DNA of 64,000 nucleotides. It comes from Lachnospiraceae bacterium UBA7729. Lineage in GTDB: Bacteria > Bacillota > Clostridia > Lachnospirales > Lachnospiraceae. Shown piece after piece: positions 43,610-50,662 of this stretch (within the stretch, counting starts at the first letter, position 1; each line of letters opens with the position of its first letter). The notes beneath the pieces were generated by a model. The model was not told the DNA's origin. It ran no database searches and saw only the letters and a list, made by a program, of their open reading frames with translations. The stretch spans positions 26,833 to 90,832 of the forward strand of contig DLFD01000064.1 of the NCBI GenBank assembly GCA_002482005.1, read 5' to 3'. The translations under genes and the position numbers were made by a program.

Positions 43610-43675
43610 GTACGGCGACGAGCCACATGGAGCGACCATGCCCAATGGGGAAACCCCAATGTGGCGAGCCTAAGC
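43605..43675 (+). repeat. Terminator-linked dispersed element, fullest copy
   Basis: It begins in the terminator T-run with TTGTACGGCGACGAGC and continues CACATGGAGCGACCATGC. The sequence can fold on itself: GCCACAT (43622-43628) pairs with ATGTGGC near 43660, around a GGGG/CCCC inner stem. Related copies start at 45046, 61274 (minus strand) and 63976, with a short one at 22081. No ORF is encoded. Confidence 0.75.
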
Positions 43676-43862
43676 CTCAGGATGGCAGCCGGGCATACCT
43701 TCTGTGCACCTGAACGTGCAGAAAAAGCTGTCAGCGCCGCAGGCTGACGGGACAGGGGGATGATGTCCCGCCTGCCCGGACCGGAAAACATGCACAGTTT
43801 TTCTGTATTCGTGTATGCATGTATATAATATGCATAAAATTGAAAAATATGTGATATTATGC
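43676..43862. other. Non-coding stretch with serial hairpins upstream of the amino-acid ABC operon
   Basis: Within this gap three short hairpins follow each other: TGCAC/GTGCA (43705-43720), GTCAGC/GCTGAC (43730-43748) and GGGACA/TGTCCC (43749-43769). AT-rich DNA follows with TATGCAT at 43814 and 43829 and again at 43880 overlapping the promoter. No gene is visible. An 11-bp triplet repeat (GAGAACATACA) lies further on at 43910-43942. Confidence 0.6.
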
Positions 43863-43891
43863 TTGAAATATAAAATAGATATGCATATAAT
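43863..43891 (+). promoter_or_regulatory. Predicted sigma-A promoter of the amino-acid ABC operon
   Basis: TTGAAA and consensus TATAAT are exactly 17 bp apart. A TATGCAT motif, also found twice upstream, overlaps the 5' edge of the -10 box and could be an operator. Confidence 0.75.
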
Positions 43892-44051
43892 ACGGACTAT
43901 GAAGCTGCGGAGAACATACAGAGAACATACAGAGAACAAACCGCATCTTTCAGGGAACGGATGAGGTTCCCGGTTTTCCGGACCGAGCAGGCGGACGGAG
44001 TCCTGCCTACTCGATAAGAACAGAAGAGGACAGACAGAGGAGAAATTGATC

Positions 44052-44897
44052 ATGAAGAAGAAGGTTCTTGCAGTCGTATTTGCAGCTATGATGACGATGT
44101 CTTTGGGAATGAGCGCCTTTGCAGGTGAGACAGAAGCTTCCACGGAGGCAGCGGCAGTTGATCTCTCAGCGGTAAAGACTGTTGTAGACGGACAGCTTAC
44201 CGTCGGCACTGAGGCAGGTTTTGCTCCTTATGAATATCTGGTAGGCGATCAGGTCGAAGGCGTGGACATGGATATCTGCCAGGCGATCGCTGACAAGCTC
44301 GGAGTCAGTCTGGTCGTCCAGAACATGGATTTCGACGGCGCTCTTGCCGCTGTTCAGCAGGGCAAGGTAGATATCGTCGCAGCAGGCGTATCCGTTTCTC
44401 CGGAACGTGAAGAAGTCATGGATTTCTCCGATAAGTATGTCGATTCTCAGGATGTCATCGTAGTGAACGCAGAGAATCCGGCAGTCACCGAGTCCTCCGC
44501 AGACGCTCTGAAGGACCTGACCGTCGGTGTACAGCAGGGCAACATCGCGGACCTCTGGGTCTCCAACCCGGATAATGCGGCTCCGAAGTCGGTCCAGCGC
44601 TACACCAAGTTCGCTCAGGCAGCTGCAGACCTTGCAAACTCCAAGATCGATGCGATCATCATGGACAAGGCTCCGGCAGATGAGCTGGTCGCTTCCTCCG
44701 ACGGAAAGCTTGCTCTTGCAGAAGGGGATCCGCTGTTTGAGGATTCTTACGCGATCGCAGTCCAGAAGGGCAACGATCAGATGACTGCAGCAGTCAACGC
44801 AGTCATCGAAGAGCTTCAGGCGTCCGGTGAGATGGACCAGATCTTTGCTTCTCATGCAACTGAGTCCGAGAGCGAGGCTGAGACTGAGGCAGAGTGA
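44052..44897 (+). CDS. Amino-acid ABC transporter substrate-binding protein
   Basis: A 281-residue binding protein of the SBP_bac_3 family for polar amino acids. The signal peptide (1-25) ends in AFA-GE with no lipobox Cys. The mature domain shows LTVGTEAGFAPYEYL, VEGVDMDICQAIADKLG, DFDGALAAVQQGKVDIVAAG and LKDLTVGVQQGNIADLW. The ligand is likely an amino acid such as cystine, glutamine or arginine; the exact one is not decidable. It has an acidic tail like the other binding protein at 19-20 kb. GAGGAGA precedes the ATG at 44052 (a TTG two codons earlier is not favoured). Confidence 0.93.
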   Translation: MKKKVLAVVFAAMMTMSLGMSAFAGETEASTEAAAVDLSAVKTVVDGQLTVGTEAGFAPYEYLVGDQVEGVDMDICQAIADKLGVSLVVQNMDFDGALAAVQQGKVDIVAAGVSVSPEREEVMDFSDKYVDSQDVIVVNAENPAVTESSADALKDLTVGVQQGNIADLWVSNPDNAAPKSVQRYTKFAQAAADLANSKIDAIIMDKAPADELVASSDGKLALAEGDPLFEDSYAIAVQKGNDQMTAAVNAVIEELQASGEMDQIFASHATESESEAETEAE

Positions 44898-45030
44898 TTC
44901 CGGCTTAAGACCAAAAAGCGCAGGCAGGTACTGATCCGGAAGGAAATGTGTTCAGCCGGCGGTCGTTTTCGGCGGACATGTGCAGTTTTTCATATCTTAC
45001 ATGGAATGCAGACGGAGCCTTGAGGCGCAT

Positions 45031-45110
45031 GCGGAGGGGCTCCGCTTTCTGTACGGCGACGAGCTACAAAGCGCCGCTCATGCGGCGACGCGAAGTCGCC
45101 GCCTACCCGA
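45031..45110 (+). repeat. Terminator-like hairpin plus dispersed element inside the ABC operon
   Basis: GCGGAG/CTCCGC with a GGG loop (45031-45045) is followed by TTTCT and then the element TGTACGGCGACGAGC-TACAAAGCGCCGC. Two more hairpins follow: GCCGC/GCGGC and GGCGAC/GTCGCC. The 383-bp gap between binding protein and permease contains nothing else recognisable, so this insertion probably reduces read-through into the permease. Confidence 0.7.
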
Positions 45111-45280
45111 TCCCGTGGATCGCAGAAGACTGTTTCCTTTGGGCTTTCTGCATGAAAATATGAGAATGTGCCGAAGGATTCCGGCAATGTACAGCTTTGC
45201 ACATGTGGCTGATTGACTTATCGCCTGACGCATCTTTAAGATGTAAGCGCCGCAAGCAGATATGCAGATAGGAAAAAAGT

Positions 45281-45988
45281 ATGAATTGGTTATCGACTGT
45301 CGGAGAAGCATTTTATAACGCATGGGTCCCGGAGAAGCGGTATCTCGCTTATCTTTCGGGACTGCGCATGACTCTGCTGATCTCGTTCTTTGCAGTGCTC
45401 ATCGGTATCCTGATCGGTGTGCTGATCGCAGTGGTCAGGGTCTCTTCCAGACATAGCAAGAGTCCGGTCATAAAAGTACTCAACCAGGTTGCCAGACTGT
45501 ATGTCACGGTGATCCGCGGAACTCCGATGATCGTCCAGATCCTGATCATATACAACCTGATCTTCACATCACCTAGCACCAATCCGGTTATTGTCGGCGC
45601 TGTCTGCTGCGGCATCAACTCAGGTGCTTATGTTGCCGAGATCATCCGCGCCGGGATCGAGTCCATCCCGATCGGACAGATGGAAGCAGGCCGTTCGCTT
45701 GGGCTTTCCTATCATACGACTATGAGCACCATCATCCTTCCGCAGGCGATCCGCAATATCCTTCCTGCGCTTGGCAATGAATTCATCTCCCTGATCAAGG
45801 AGACATCCGTCATCTCCATCATCGCGGTCAATGACCTCACCAAGATGGCCGGTTATGTCGGATCCAGAACCTGGGATGTCATCCCGCCTTATGTCATCGC
45901 CGCTCTGTTCTACCTTGCGATGACCCTGGGACTCAGCAAAGCCCTCGGCACAGTTGAGAAGAGGATGGCAAAAGGACAGAGAAAGTGA
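45281..45988 (+). CDS. Amino-acid ABC transporter permease
   Basis: A 235-residue permease of the His/Glu/Gln/Arg type with about five helices. YLSGLRMTLLISFFAVLIGI, RLYVTVIRGTPMIVQILIIY and the coupling motif EAGRSLGLSYHTTMSTIILPQAIRNILP are typical. AGGAAAA precedes the ATG. It works with the binding protein upstream and the ATPase 10 bp downstream. Confidence 0.94.
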   Translation: MNWLSTVGEAFYNAWVPEKRYLAYLSGLRMTLLISFFAVLIGILIGVLIAVVRVSSRHSKSPVIKVLNQVARLYVTVIRGTPMIVQILIIYNLIFTSPSTNPVIVGAVCCGINSGAYVAEIIRAGIESIPIGQMEAGRSLGLSYHTTMSTIILPQAIRNILPALGNEFISLIKETSVISIIAVNDLTKMAGYVGSRTWDVIPPYVIAALFYLAMTLGLSKALGTVEKRMAKGQRK

Positions 45989-45997
45989 GGATTTGAG

Positions 45998-46729
45998 GTG
46001 AGCACGCTGATAGAGACAAGGAATCTGAAAAAGGCTTTCGGCGATCATGTGGTGCTGAACGGGATCAGTCAGCATATTGAAAAAGGTGAGAAGGTCGTCA
46101 TCATCGGCCCGTCAGGATCCGGCAAATCCACATTTCTGAGATGTCTGAACCTGCTTGAGGAACCGACCTCCGGCGACGTCATCTTTGAAGGAAAGAAGAT
46201 CAATGCGCCTAAGGTGAACATCGACGCCATCCGTCAGAGGATGGGCATGGTCTTCCAGCAGTTCAACCTGTTTCCGATGAAGACCGTCCGCCAGAACATC
46301 ACTCTGGCACCGGTCAAGTTGAAAAAGATGACTCAGGATGAGGCAGATGTGAAGGCAGAAGAACTTCTGAAGAGGATCGGGCTTCCGGACAAGGCGGATG
46401 CATACCCAGGCGAGCTTTCCGGCGGTCAGCAGCAGAGGATCGCCATCGCGAGGGCGCTTGCGATGAACCCTGACATGATGCTCTTCGACGAACCGACCTC
46501 CGCGCTCGACCCTGAGATGGTCGGCGAAGTCCTTGCCATCATGAAGGAGCTGGCGGAGGATGGCATGACAATGGCGGTCGTTACCCATGAGATGGGCTTC
46601 GCGAGGGAAGTTGGCTCCCGCGTCCTTTTCATCGATCAGGGAATCGTCGCAGAAGAGAACACGCCGGACGAATTCTTCGGAGATCCGCAGAACCCGAGAC
46701 TCAAAGACTTTCTGTCGAAGGTCCTGTAA
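45998..46729 (+). CDS. Amino-acid ABC transporter ATP-binding protein
   Basis: A 243-residue GlnQ-type ATPase with Walker A GPSGSGKST, the Q-loop VFQQFNLFP, signature LSGGQQQR, Walker B MMLFDEPTSALD and the switch His in THEMGF. It starts with GTG just after the permease stop, with GAGG upstream. It powers import together with the preceding permease. The operon ends in an unusual double hairpin. Confidence 0.96.
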   Translation: MSTLIETRNLKKAFGDHVVLNGISQHIEKGEKVVIIGPSGSGKSTFLRCLNLLEEPTSGDVIFEGKKINAPKVNIDAIRQRMGMVFQQFNLFPMKTVRQNITLAPVKLKKMTQDEADVKAEELLKRIGLPDKADAYPGELSGGQQQRIAIARALAMNPDMMLFDEPTSALDPEMVGEVLAIMKELAEDGMTMAVVTHEMGFAREVGSRVLFIDQGIVAEENTPDEFFGDPQNPRLKDFLSKVL

Positions 46730-46746
46730 CATCAAAAAGAATGAGG

Positions 46747-46827
46747 CCAGGTACTCTGTCACGGCTTCCGGTTGTCAGACCAGATATCTGACGATTGGAG
46801 GCCAGGACAGAGTATCTGGTCTTTTTT
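46747..46827 (+). terminator. Terminator with a competing 14-bp upstream pairing
   Basis: AGACCAGATA (46777-46786) pairs with TATCTGGTCT (46813-46822), followed by six T. The 3' arm can instead pair with CCAGGTACTCTGTC (46747-46760) through GACAGAGTATCTGG (46806-46819), 14 bp with one wobble. The two structures exclude each other. Confidence 0.8.
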
Positions 46828-46858
46828 CAGCATACTTTTGAAGCGCCCGGATCATACT

Positions 46859-47093
46859 AAGAACGTTCTGGCATGCTGTTGGGGATATTAGGAACGTTCT
46901 GGCATGCTGTTGGGGATATAGGAACGTTCCTGGCATGCTGTTGGGGATATAGGAACGTCCTGGCATGCTGTTGGGGATATAGGAACGTTCCGGCATGCTT
47001 TGGGGATATAGGAACGTTCTGGCATGCTGTTGGGGATATAGGAACGTCCCGGCATGCTGTTGGGATATAGGAACGTTCTGGCATGCTGTTGGG
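46859..47093. repeat. Array of eight ~30-nt units
   Basis: Eight head-to-tail units share AGGAACGTTC-YGGCATGC-TGTTGGGGATAT. Each holds two palindromes, GAACGTTC (or a variant) and GCATGC. Units are 29-31 nt, so no reading frame stays open through all of them. There are no spacers, which rules out CRISPR. The function is unknown. Confidence 0.93.
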
Positions 47094-47106
47094 AAAATTT
47101 CCTGAG

Positions 47107-47440
47107 ATGATATGCTTCTGAAATTGACACAGCATGCAGAGGTGACATTTTCTGAATTTTACATGCTGCCGCAAATGTCACAGCATGTAATCTTCTCTAT
47201 TTTTCTTTTTTACATGCCAGCAAATCTGTCTCTGAGATGGTCATAATAGGAGAGTGCCAGAAATATTTACTGATTTTGGAATATGTAAGAATTTTCCGGC
47301 ATTCATTTCAGAAATTTTTTCTGGATGACATGCCGGCAAAAATCTACCGGCATGCAGAAGCAGGAAATTCCCAGTAACTACATGCCGACTCAAATCTCTA
47401 AGCATGTAATCATCCTCCTTGTTTGGGTTTACATGCCTGG
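47107..47440. repeat. Field of CATGC-stem hairpins
   Basis: AT-rich DNA with several inverted pairs: TTACATGCTG/CAGCATGTAA (47159-47190), CATGCCGG/CCGGCATG (47329-47354) and TACATGC/GCATGTA (47379-47408), plus half-sites at 47210 and 47430. The loops share CAAATCT or CAAATGT. No ORF is convincing. Confidence 0.7.
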
Positions 47441-47626
47441 CTCTCCGTCTGTGGCAGCCATCTTCAGCGGAAGCTGCGAAGGCATCTTCATGCGCGGTGT
47501 GCGAGACGCTTGTGTCCGCAGTGCGCGCGACTCAGCAGTGAAGCAATCTGAGCGTCAGAGCGTGTGACAAAAGGGACTTTTGGCACACGCAGCATCTGCT
47601 ATCTGCCAGACGGCATCAGAGGCTTT
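47441..47626. other. Non-coding stretch with one strong hairpin
   Basis: GCGTGTG-A-CAAAAG and CTTTTG-G-CACACGC (47560-47590) form a 13-bp stem with one internal mismatch and a GGA loop. No T-run follows. I see no gene in the rest of this stretch. Confidence 0.5.
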
Positions 47627-47700
47627 CATCAGGTCAGCAGGAGAGATGCCTCCATCAGGTCAGCAGGAGAGATGCCTCCATCAGGTCAGCACTTGCTGAG
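47627..47700. repeat. 26-bp tandem repeat (2.6 units)
   Basis: The unit CATCAGGTCAGCAGGAGAGA-TGCCTC occurs at 47627 and 47653, and a third unit at 47679 passes into the next repeat family. Confidence 0.9.
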
Positions 47701-47786
47701 AGTCCTTCGTACGCAGCACTTGCTGAAAATCCTGCGCAGCACTTGCTGAAAATCCTGCGCAGCACTTGCTGAGAGTCCTTCGTAGC
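47685..47786. repeat. Four palindromic repeats ending at the cobU promoter
   Basis: Each unit contains CAGCACTTGCTG (CAGCA and TGCTG arms), followed by AAAATCCTGCG or AGAGTCCTTCGTA. The two middle units are 23 bp and identical. The last ends one base before the -35 box of the cobU promoter. Confidence 0.9.
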
Positions 47787-47815
47787 TTGTCAGTTTCCGG
47801 TCGGATTGTTATAAT
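47787..47815 (+). promoter_or_regulatory. Predicted sigma-A promoter of the cobalamin salvage operon
   Basis: TTGTCA and consensus TATAAT are 17 bp apart, with the start codon only 25 bp beyond the -10. The leader is thus too short for a cobalamin riboswitch, so the palindromic repeats upstream are the best regulatory candidates. Confidence 0.72.
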
Positions 47816-47839
47816 TGGGAAGTTATAAAGGAGAATTAT

Positions 47840-48436
47840 ATGCTGATGACGGTAACGGGCGGCTCCGGAAGCGGAAAGAGTGAGTTTGCGGAGAAGATCG
47901 CGATGGACCTTGCCAGACCGGAGCCTGCGGGGAAGACCGCGGCAGGTCAGGCGGAAAGAGAGCCTTCGGAGGATCCTGCAGGAAAGAAGCGGATCTACCT
48001 TGCCACGATGATGCCATTCGGCCAGGAGGCCAGGGCGCGAATCCTGAGGCACCGGAAGCTCCGGGAGGGCAAGGGGTTTGTCACGATCGAGAAGCCTTCC
48101 TGTCTGACGGAACTGGATCATGAGGAGCTGAGAGGGGCGACGGTCCTTCTGGAAGATCTGTCCAATCTGACCTCCAATGAGATGTTTCTTCCGGATGGTT
48201 CTGTCATCCCGCCAGATGAGACCTGCCGAAGGGTCTTTGATGGGGTCCGTTATCTCCTGAGCTGTGCGGAGCACCTTGTCATTGTCCAAAACGAGGTCTT
48301 TTCAGACGGGAAAATCTATGACGAAGGTACGGAACAGTTTCTCAGGACGCTGGGATATCTGAACCGTGAGATTGCTTCCGGAGCCGATGCGTCTTACGAA
48401 GTTGTCTACGGAATCCCGATCAGTCTCAAGGGCTGA
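47840..48436 (+). CDS. cobU: Adenosylcobinamide kinase / guanylyltransferase
   Basis: Phosphorylates adenosylcobinamide and transfers GMP to it, in cobalamin nucleotide-loop assembly. The 198-residue product has the P-loop TVTGGSGSGKSEFAE near the N-terminus, the RILRHRKLR segment, LLEDLSNLTSNEMF (Walker B region) and VIVQNEVFSDG. The C-terminal part differs from the canonical VPENRxxR pattern, so it is a divergent form. AAAGGAG precedes the ATG. cobS follows after about 100 bp. Confidence 0.82.
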   Translation: MLMTVTGGSGSGKSEFAEKIAMDLARPEPAGKTAAGQAEREPSEDPAGKKRIYLATMMPFGQEARARILRHRKLREGKGFVTIEKPSCLTELDHEELRGATVLLEDLSNLTSNEMFLPDGSVIPPDETCRRVFDGVRYLLSCAEHLVIVQNEVFSDGKIYDEGTEQFLRTLGYLNREIASGADASYEVVYGIPISLKG

Positions 48437-48537
48437 AAAAGCAGTCTTAACTGCCCTTTTATGATCGGTTATGGCATATGGCTGATCTCAGCCGCCGGAT
48501 CATACAGAACGGCGGTTTCAGAAGCCGGAATTTAGAT

Positions 48538-49308
48538 ATGAGAACACTTCTTGAAAGCCTCATCATTGCTTTTTCCACCTACTCGCGCATCCCCATGCCG
48601 AGGGTGGACTGGAATGATGAGAACATGAAATATACGATCTGCTTCTTCCCGCTGATCGGTCTGGCGGTCGGAGGGATTTCGTGGATCTTTATGGCGTCTT
48701 CTCTTGCCTGCGGCTTCGGGACGATCCTCAGGGATTCTGGCCTGACCTTGATCCCGCTGCTGGTCACGGGCGGCATCCATATGGATGGGCTTCTCGATAC
48801 GGCGGATGCCGTGTTTTCGTACAGGAGCAGGGAGGAGCAGCTGGAAATCATGAAAGATTCCCATTCCGGGGCTTTCGCGGTCATCTGGTGCGGGGCTTAT
48901 CTCATGGCATTCTTCGGGATTCTGTCGGAGATGGAGCTTTCCGATATGCCGCTTCTGATGATGGTCTATGCGGCCTCAAGGGCGCTGTCCGGCATCGCCC
49001 TTCTGAAGTTCCCGAAGGCAAAAAGCACCGGACTTCTGAGAACATTCTCAGACAAGGCCATATGCGGCAGAAGTGCATGGATCCTTGCCGCAGAACTTGC
49101 TGTCTTCTGCACGGTCATGATTCTGGCGGCGCTGTCAGCCGGCTTCCCTGAGAGGGGAGCGGCAGCGCTCGGGACCGGGGCTCTGGGCTTTTATCTGTAC
49201 TACCGCCTTACGAAGAAGAACTTCGGCGGCATTACCGGGGACCTGGCAGGCTGTTTCCTATGCCTGGAGGAACTTGCCATGGCGGCAGGAATCGCACTGG
49301 CTCCGTGA
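48538..49308 (+). CDS. cobS: Adenosylcobinamide-GDP ribazoletransferase
   Basis: The membrane enzyme joining adenosylcobinamide-GDP and alpha-ribazole to give cobalamin (or its phosphate). The 256-residue protein has AFSTYSRIPMP, FFPLIGLAVGG, the metal motif TGGIHMDGLLDTADAVFS and DSHSGAFAV, with about six membrane helices. An ORF start at 48478 exists, but the ATG at 48538 puts the RIPMP motif at the usual distance. Neither start has a strong ribosome binding site. Confidence 0.9.
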   Translation: MRTLLESLIIAFSTYSRIPMPRVDWNDENMKYTICFFPLIGLAVGGISWIFMASSLACGFGTILRDSGLTLIPLLVTGGIHMDGLLDTADAVFSYRSREEQLEIMKDSHSGAFAVIWCGAYLMAFFGILSEMELSDMPLLMMVYAASRALSGIALLKFPKAKSTGLLRTFSDKAICGRSAWILAAELAVFCTVMILAALSAGFPERGAAALGTGALGFYLYYRLTKKNFGGITGDLAGCFLCLEELAMAAGIALAP

Positions 49309-49342
49309 GAGAGGCAGGCTTCCGGAAGTCTCATGCACGTAA

Positions 49343-49396
49343 GGAAGCAGCTTGCAGCAGGGAAGCAGCTTGCAGTAAGGAAGCAGCTTGCAGCAA
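49343..49396 (+). repeat. Three 18-bp tandem units before the short cobU-like gene
   Basis: GGAAGCAGCTTGCAGCAG and two variants follow one another exactly 18 bp apart. Each starts with a Shine-Dalgarno-like GGAAG, but they end 30 bp before the chosen ATG. Confidence 0.9.
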
Positions 49397-49425
49397 GGCA
49401 GCAGATCCGGAAAGGCTTTCTGTGT

Positions 49426-49845
49426 ATGTATATGGTGATCGGCGGGGCGTATCAGGGAAAGCTGGGATACGCCTCTGACAGAGTGAACATCCCGGCTGAC
49501 AATTTCCTTCATGGGGAGTCGGCTGGCGCGGATGATATCTTCCGGGCGGAAGGAATCGTCGGCTTTCATCTTTATGTCCGGAGATTTCTCATGGATATGG
49601 ATGAGGAGGAGCTTGACGCTTTCGCGGAAAAGCTGTATGAAGAAAATCCGGACATCGTCATCGTTACGGATGAGATCGGCTCTGGGGTTGTCCCGCTGGA
49701 GCCGGAGGAACGAAGATACCGGGAGGCGGTAGGGCGGGTCTGTACGGATCTTGCAGCAAGGGCGGACCGGGTGGACCGGGTCGTCTGCGGGATCGGAACC
49801 GTGATCAAGTCCGGGCAAAGCTGCCACTTTGGTCAGAATGAATGA
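49426..49845 (+). CDS. Short CobU-like protein
   Basis: A 139-residue protein related to the adenosylcobinamide kinase/guanylyltransferase family. It has a P-loop-like MVIGGAYQGKLGYA and the family C-terminal motif VTDEIGSGVVPLEPEERRYREAVGR (split here by rough position, residues 83-107), absent from the cobU upstream. The two may divide the kinase and guanylyltransferase steps or be alternatives. An ORF start at 49333 reads through the 18-bp repeats; the ATG at 49426, ten bases after GGAAAGG, is preferred (49432 is possible). Confidence 0.75.
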   Translation: MYMVIGGAYQGKLGYASDRVNIPADNFLHGESAGADDIFRAEGIVGFHLYVRRFLMDMDEEELDAFAEKLYEENPDIVIVTDEIGSGVVPLEPEERRYREAVGRVCTDLAARADRVDRVVCGIGTVIKSGQSCHFGQNE

Positions 49846-49894
49846 GGCATCGAGGGGCAGCTGATAATCAGAGAAAGTTCAGAGAGTATACAGA

Positions 49895-50662
49895 ATGAGA
49901 GAAGACTACACGATCATCCTGGTCCGGCATGGCAGGACTCCCGGCAACATCCGGCGGGGCTACATCGGCTGCCGGACGGATGAGGACCTGGCAGAGGCAG
50001 GACGACAGGAACTTAGGAGGTATTCGGAAGCAGGGAGGTATCCGCAGGCGGACTTTCTGTTCCTCAGTCCCATGAAGAGGTGCCGTCAGACAGCTGAGAT
50101 CATCTGGCCGGGCCTGATCGATAAACAGCGATATGAGATCATTGAAAACCTGAGGGAATGCGACTTCGGGGATTTTGACGGCAAGTCTTATTCGGAGCTG
50201 AACGGTGTGCCGGACTTCCAGCACTGGGTCGATTCGAACGGCATGGATCCTTTTCCAAACGGCGAGAGCCCGAAGGACTTTCAGGACCGGTCGGCGGAAG
50301 CATTTCTGAGGGCGCTGGACCTGTTTTTCCGGGAGACAGCTGACGATGTGCCGGAGGCGGCTTCCGAAGCGTCCGAGACAGCTGACGATGTGCCGGAGGC
50401 GGCTTCCGAAGCGTCCGAAACAGCTGCTGTGCCTTCAGCGGCTGACAGCCTGTCCAGGGCTGCCTTTGCGGTCCATGGCGGAACGATCATGAGCGTCATG
50501 CAGCGATTTGCGCCGGAAGAGGATAAGGACAGAGGATATTACGACTGGCATGTCTTTAATGGCGACGGCTTTGTCTGTACGATAAACAGAAGGGAGTGGG
50601 AGAGGACGCATCGCTTTACGTCGATACGGAAGATCCTCCCGGAAGAGGAGAGAAAAGGATGA
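49895..50662 (+). CDS. Histidine phosphatase, probably alpha-ribazole phosphatase-like
   Basis: A 255-residue phosphoglycerate-mutase-fold protein. The catalytic LVRHGRTPGN, the SPMKRCRQTAE Arg, the Glu in LRECDFGDFDG and the second His in AVHGGTIMS are all present. Its place after cobU-cobS suggests a CobC role (removing the 5' phosphate of alpha-ribazole or cobalamin phosphate); this is inference. A 14-residue segment, ETADDVPEAASEAS, is tandemly duplicated (about 147-174) in a loop before the second His. Its stop overlaps the ruvA start. Confidence 0.8.
   Translation: MREDYTIILVRHGRTPGNIRRGYIGCRTDEDLAEAGRQELRRYSEAGRYPQADFLFLSPMKRCRQTAEIIWPGLIDKQRYEIIENLRECDFGDFDGKSYSELNGVPDFQHWVDSNGMDPFPNGESPKDFQDRSAEAFLRALDLFFRETADDVPEAASEASETADDVPEAASEASETAAVPSAADSLSRAAFAVHGGTIMSVMQRFAPEEDKDRGYYDWHVFNGDGFVCTINRREWERTHRFTSIRKILPEEERKG
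50333..50416 (+). repeat. Two 42-bp tandem units in the phosphatase gene
   Basis: GAGACAGCTGACGATG recurs at 50333 and 50375, exactly 42 bp apart, so the frame is kept. A third partial unit begins at 50417. Confidence 0.95.

Noticed and set aside
44948..45216. Small plus-strand ORFs between the binding protein and permease
   Set aside because: They have no ribosome binding site, unusual composition, and overlap the hairpin/element copy.
46859..47093. CRISPR array
   Set aside because: The units are contiguous with no spacers and no cas genes lie nearby.
46857..47181. Several ORFs with repeated MPERSYIPNS-like peptides over the 30-nt array
   Set aside because: Unit lengths vary between 29 and 31 nt, so the frame shifts repeatedly. 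There is no ribosome binding site and the frames appear on both strands.
47441..47839. Cobalamin riboswitch upstream of cobU
   Set aside because: No B12-box-like GCCACTG was seen, and the predicted promoter leaves a leader of only about 25 nt.
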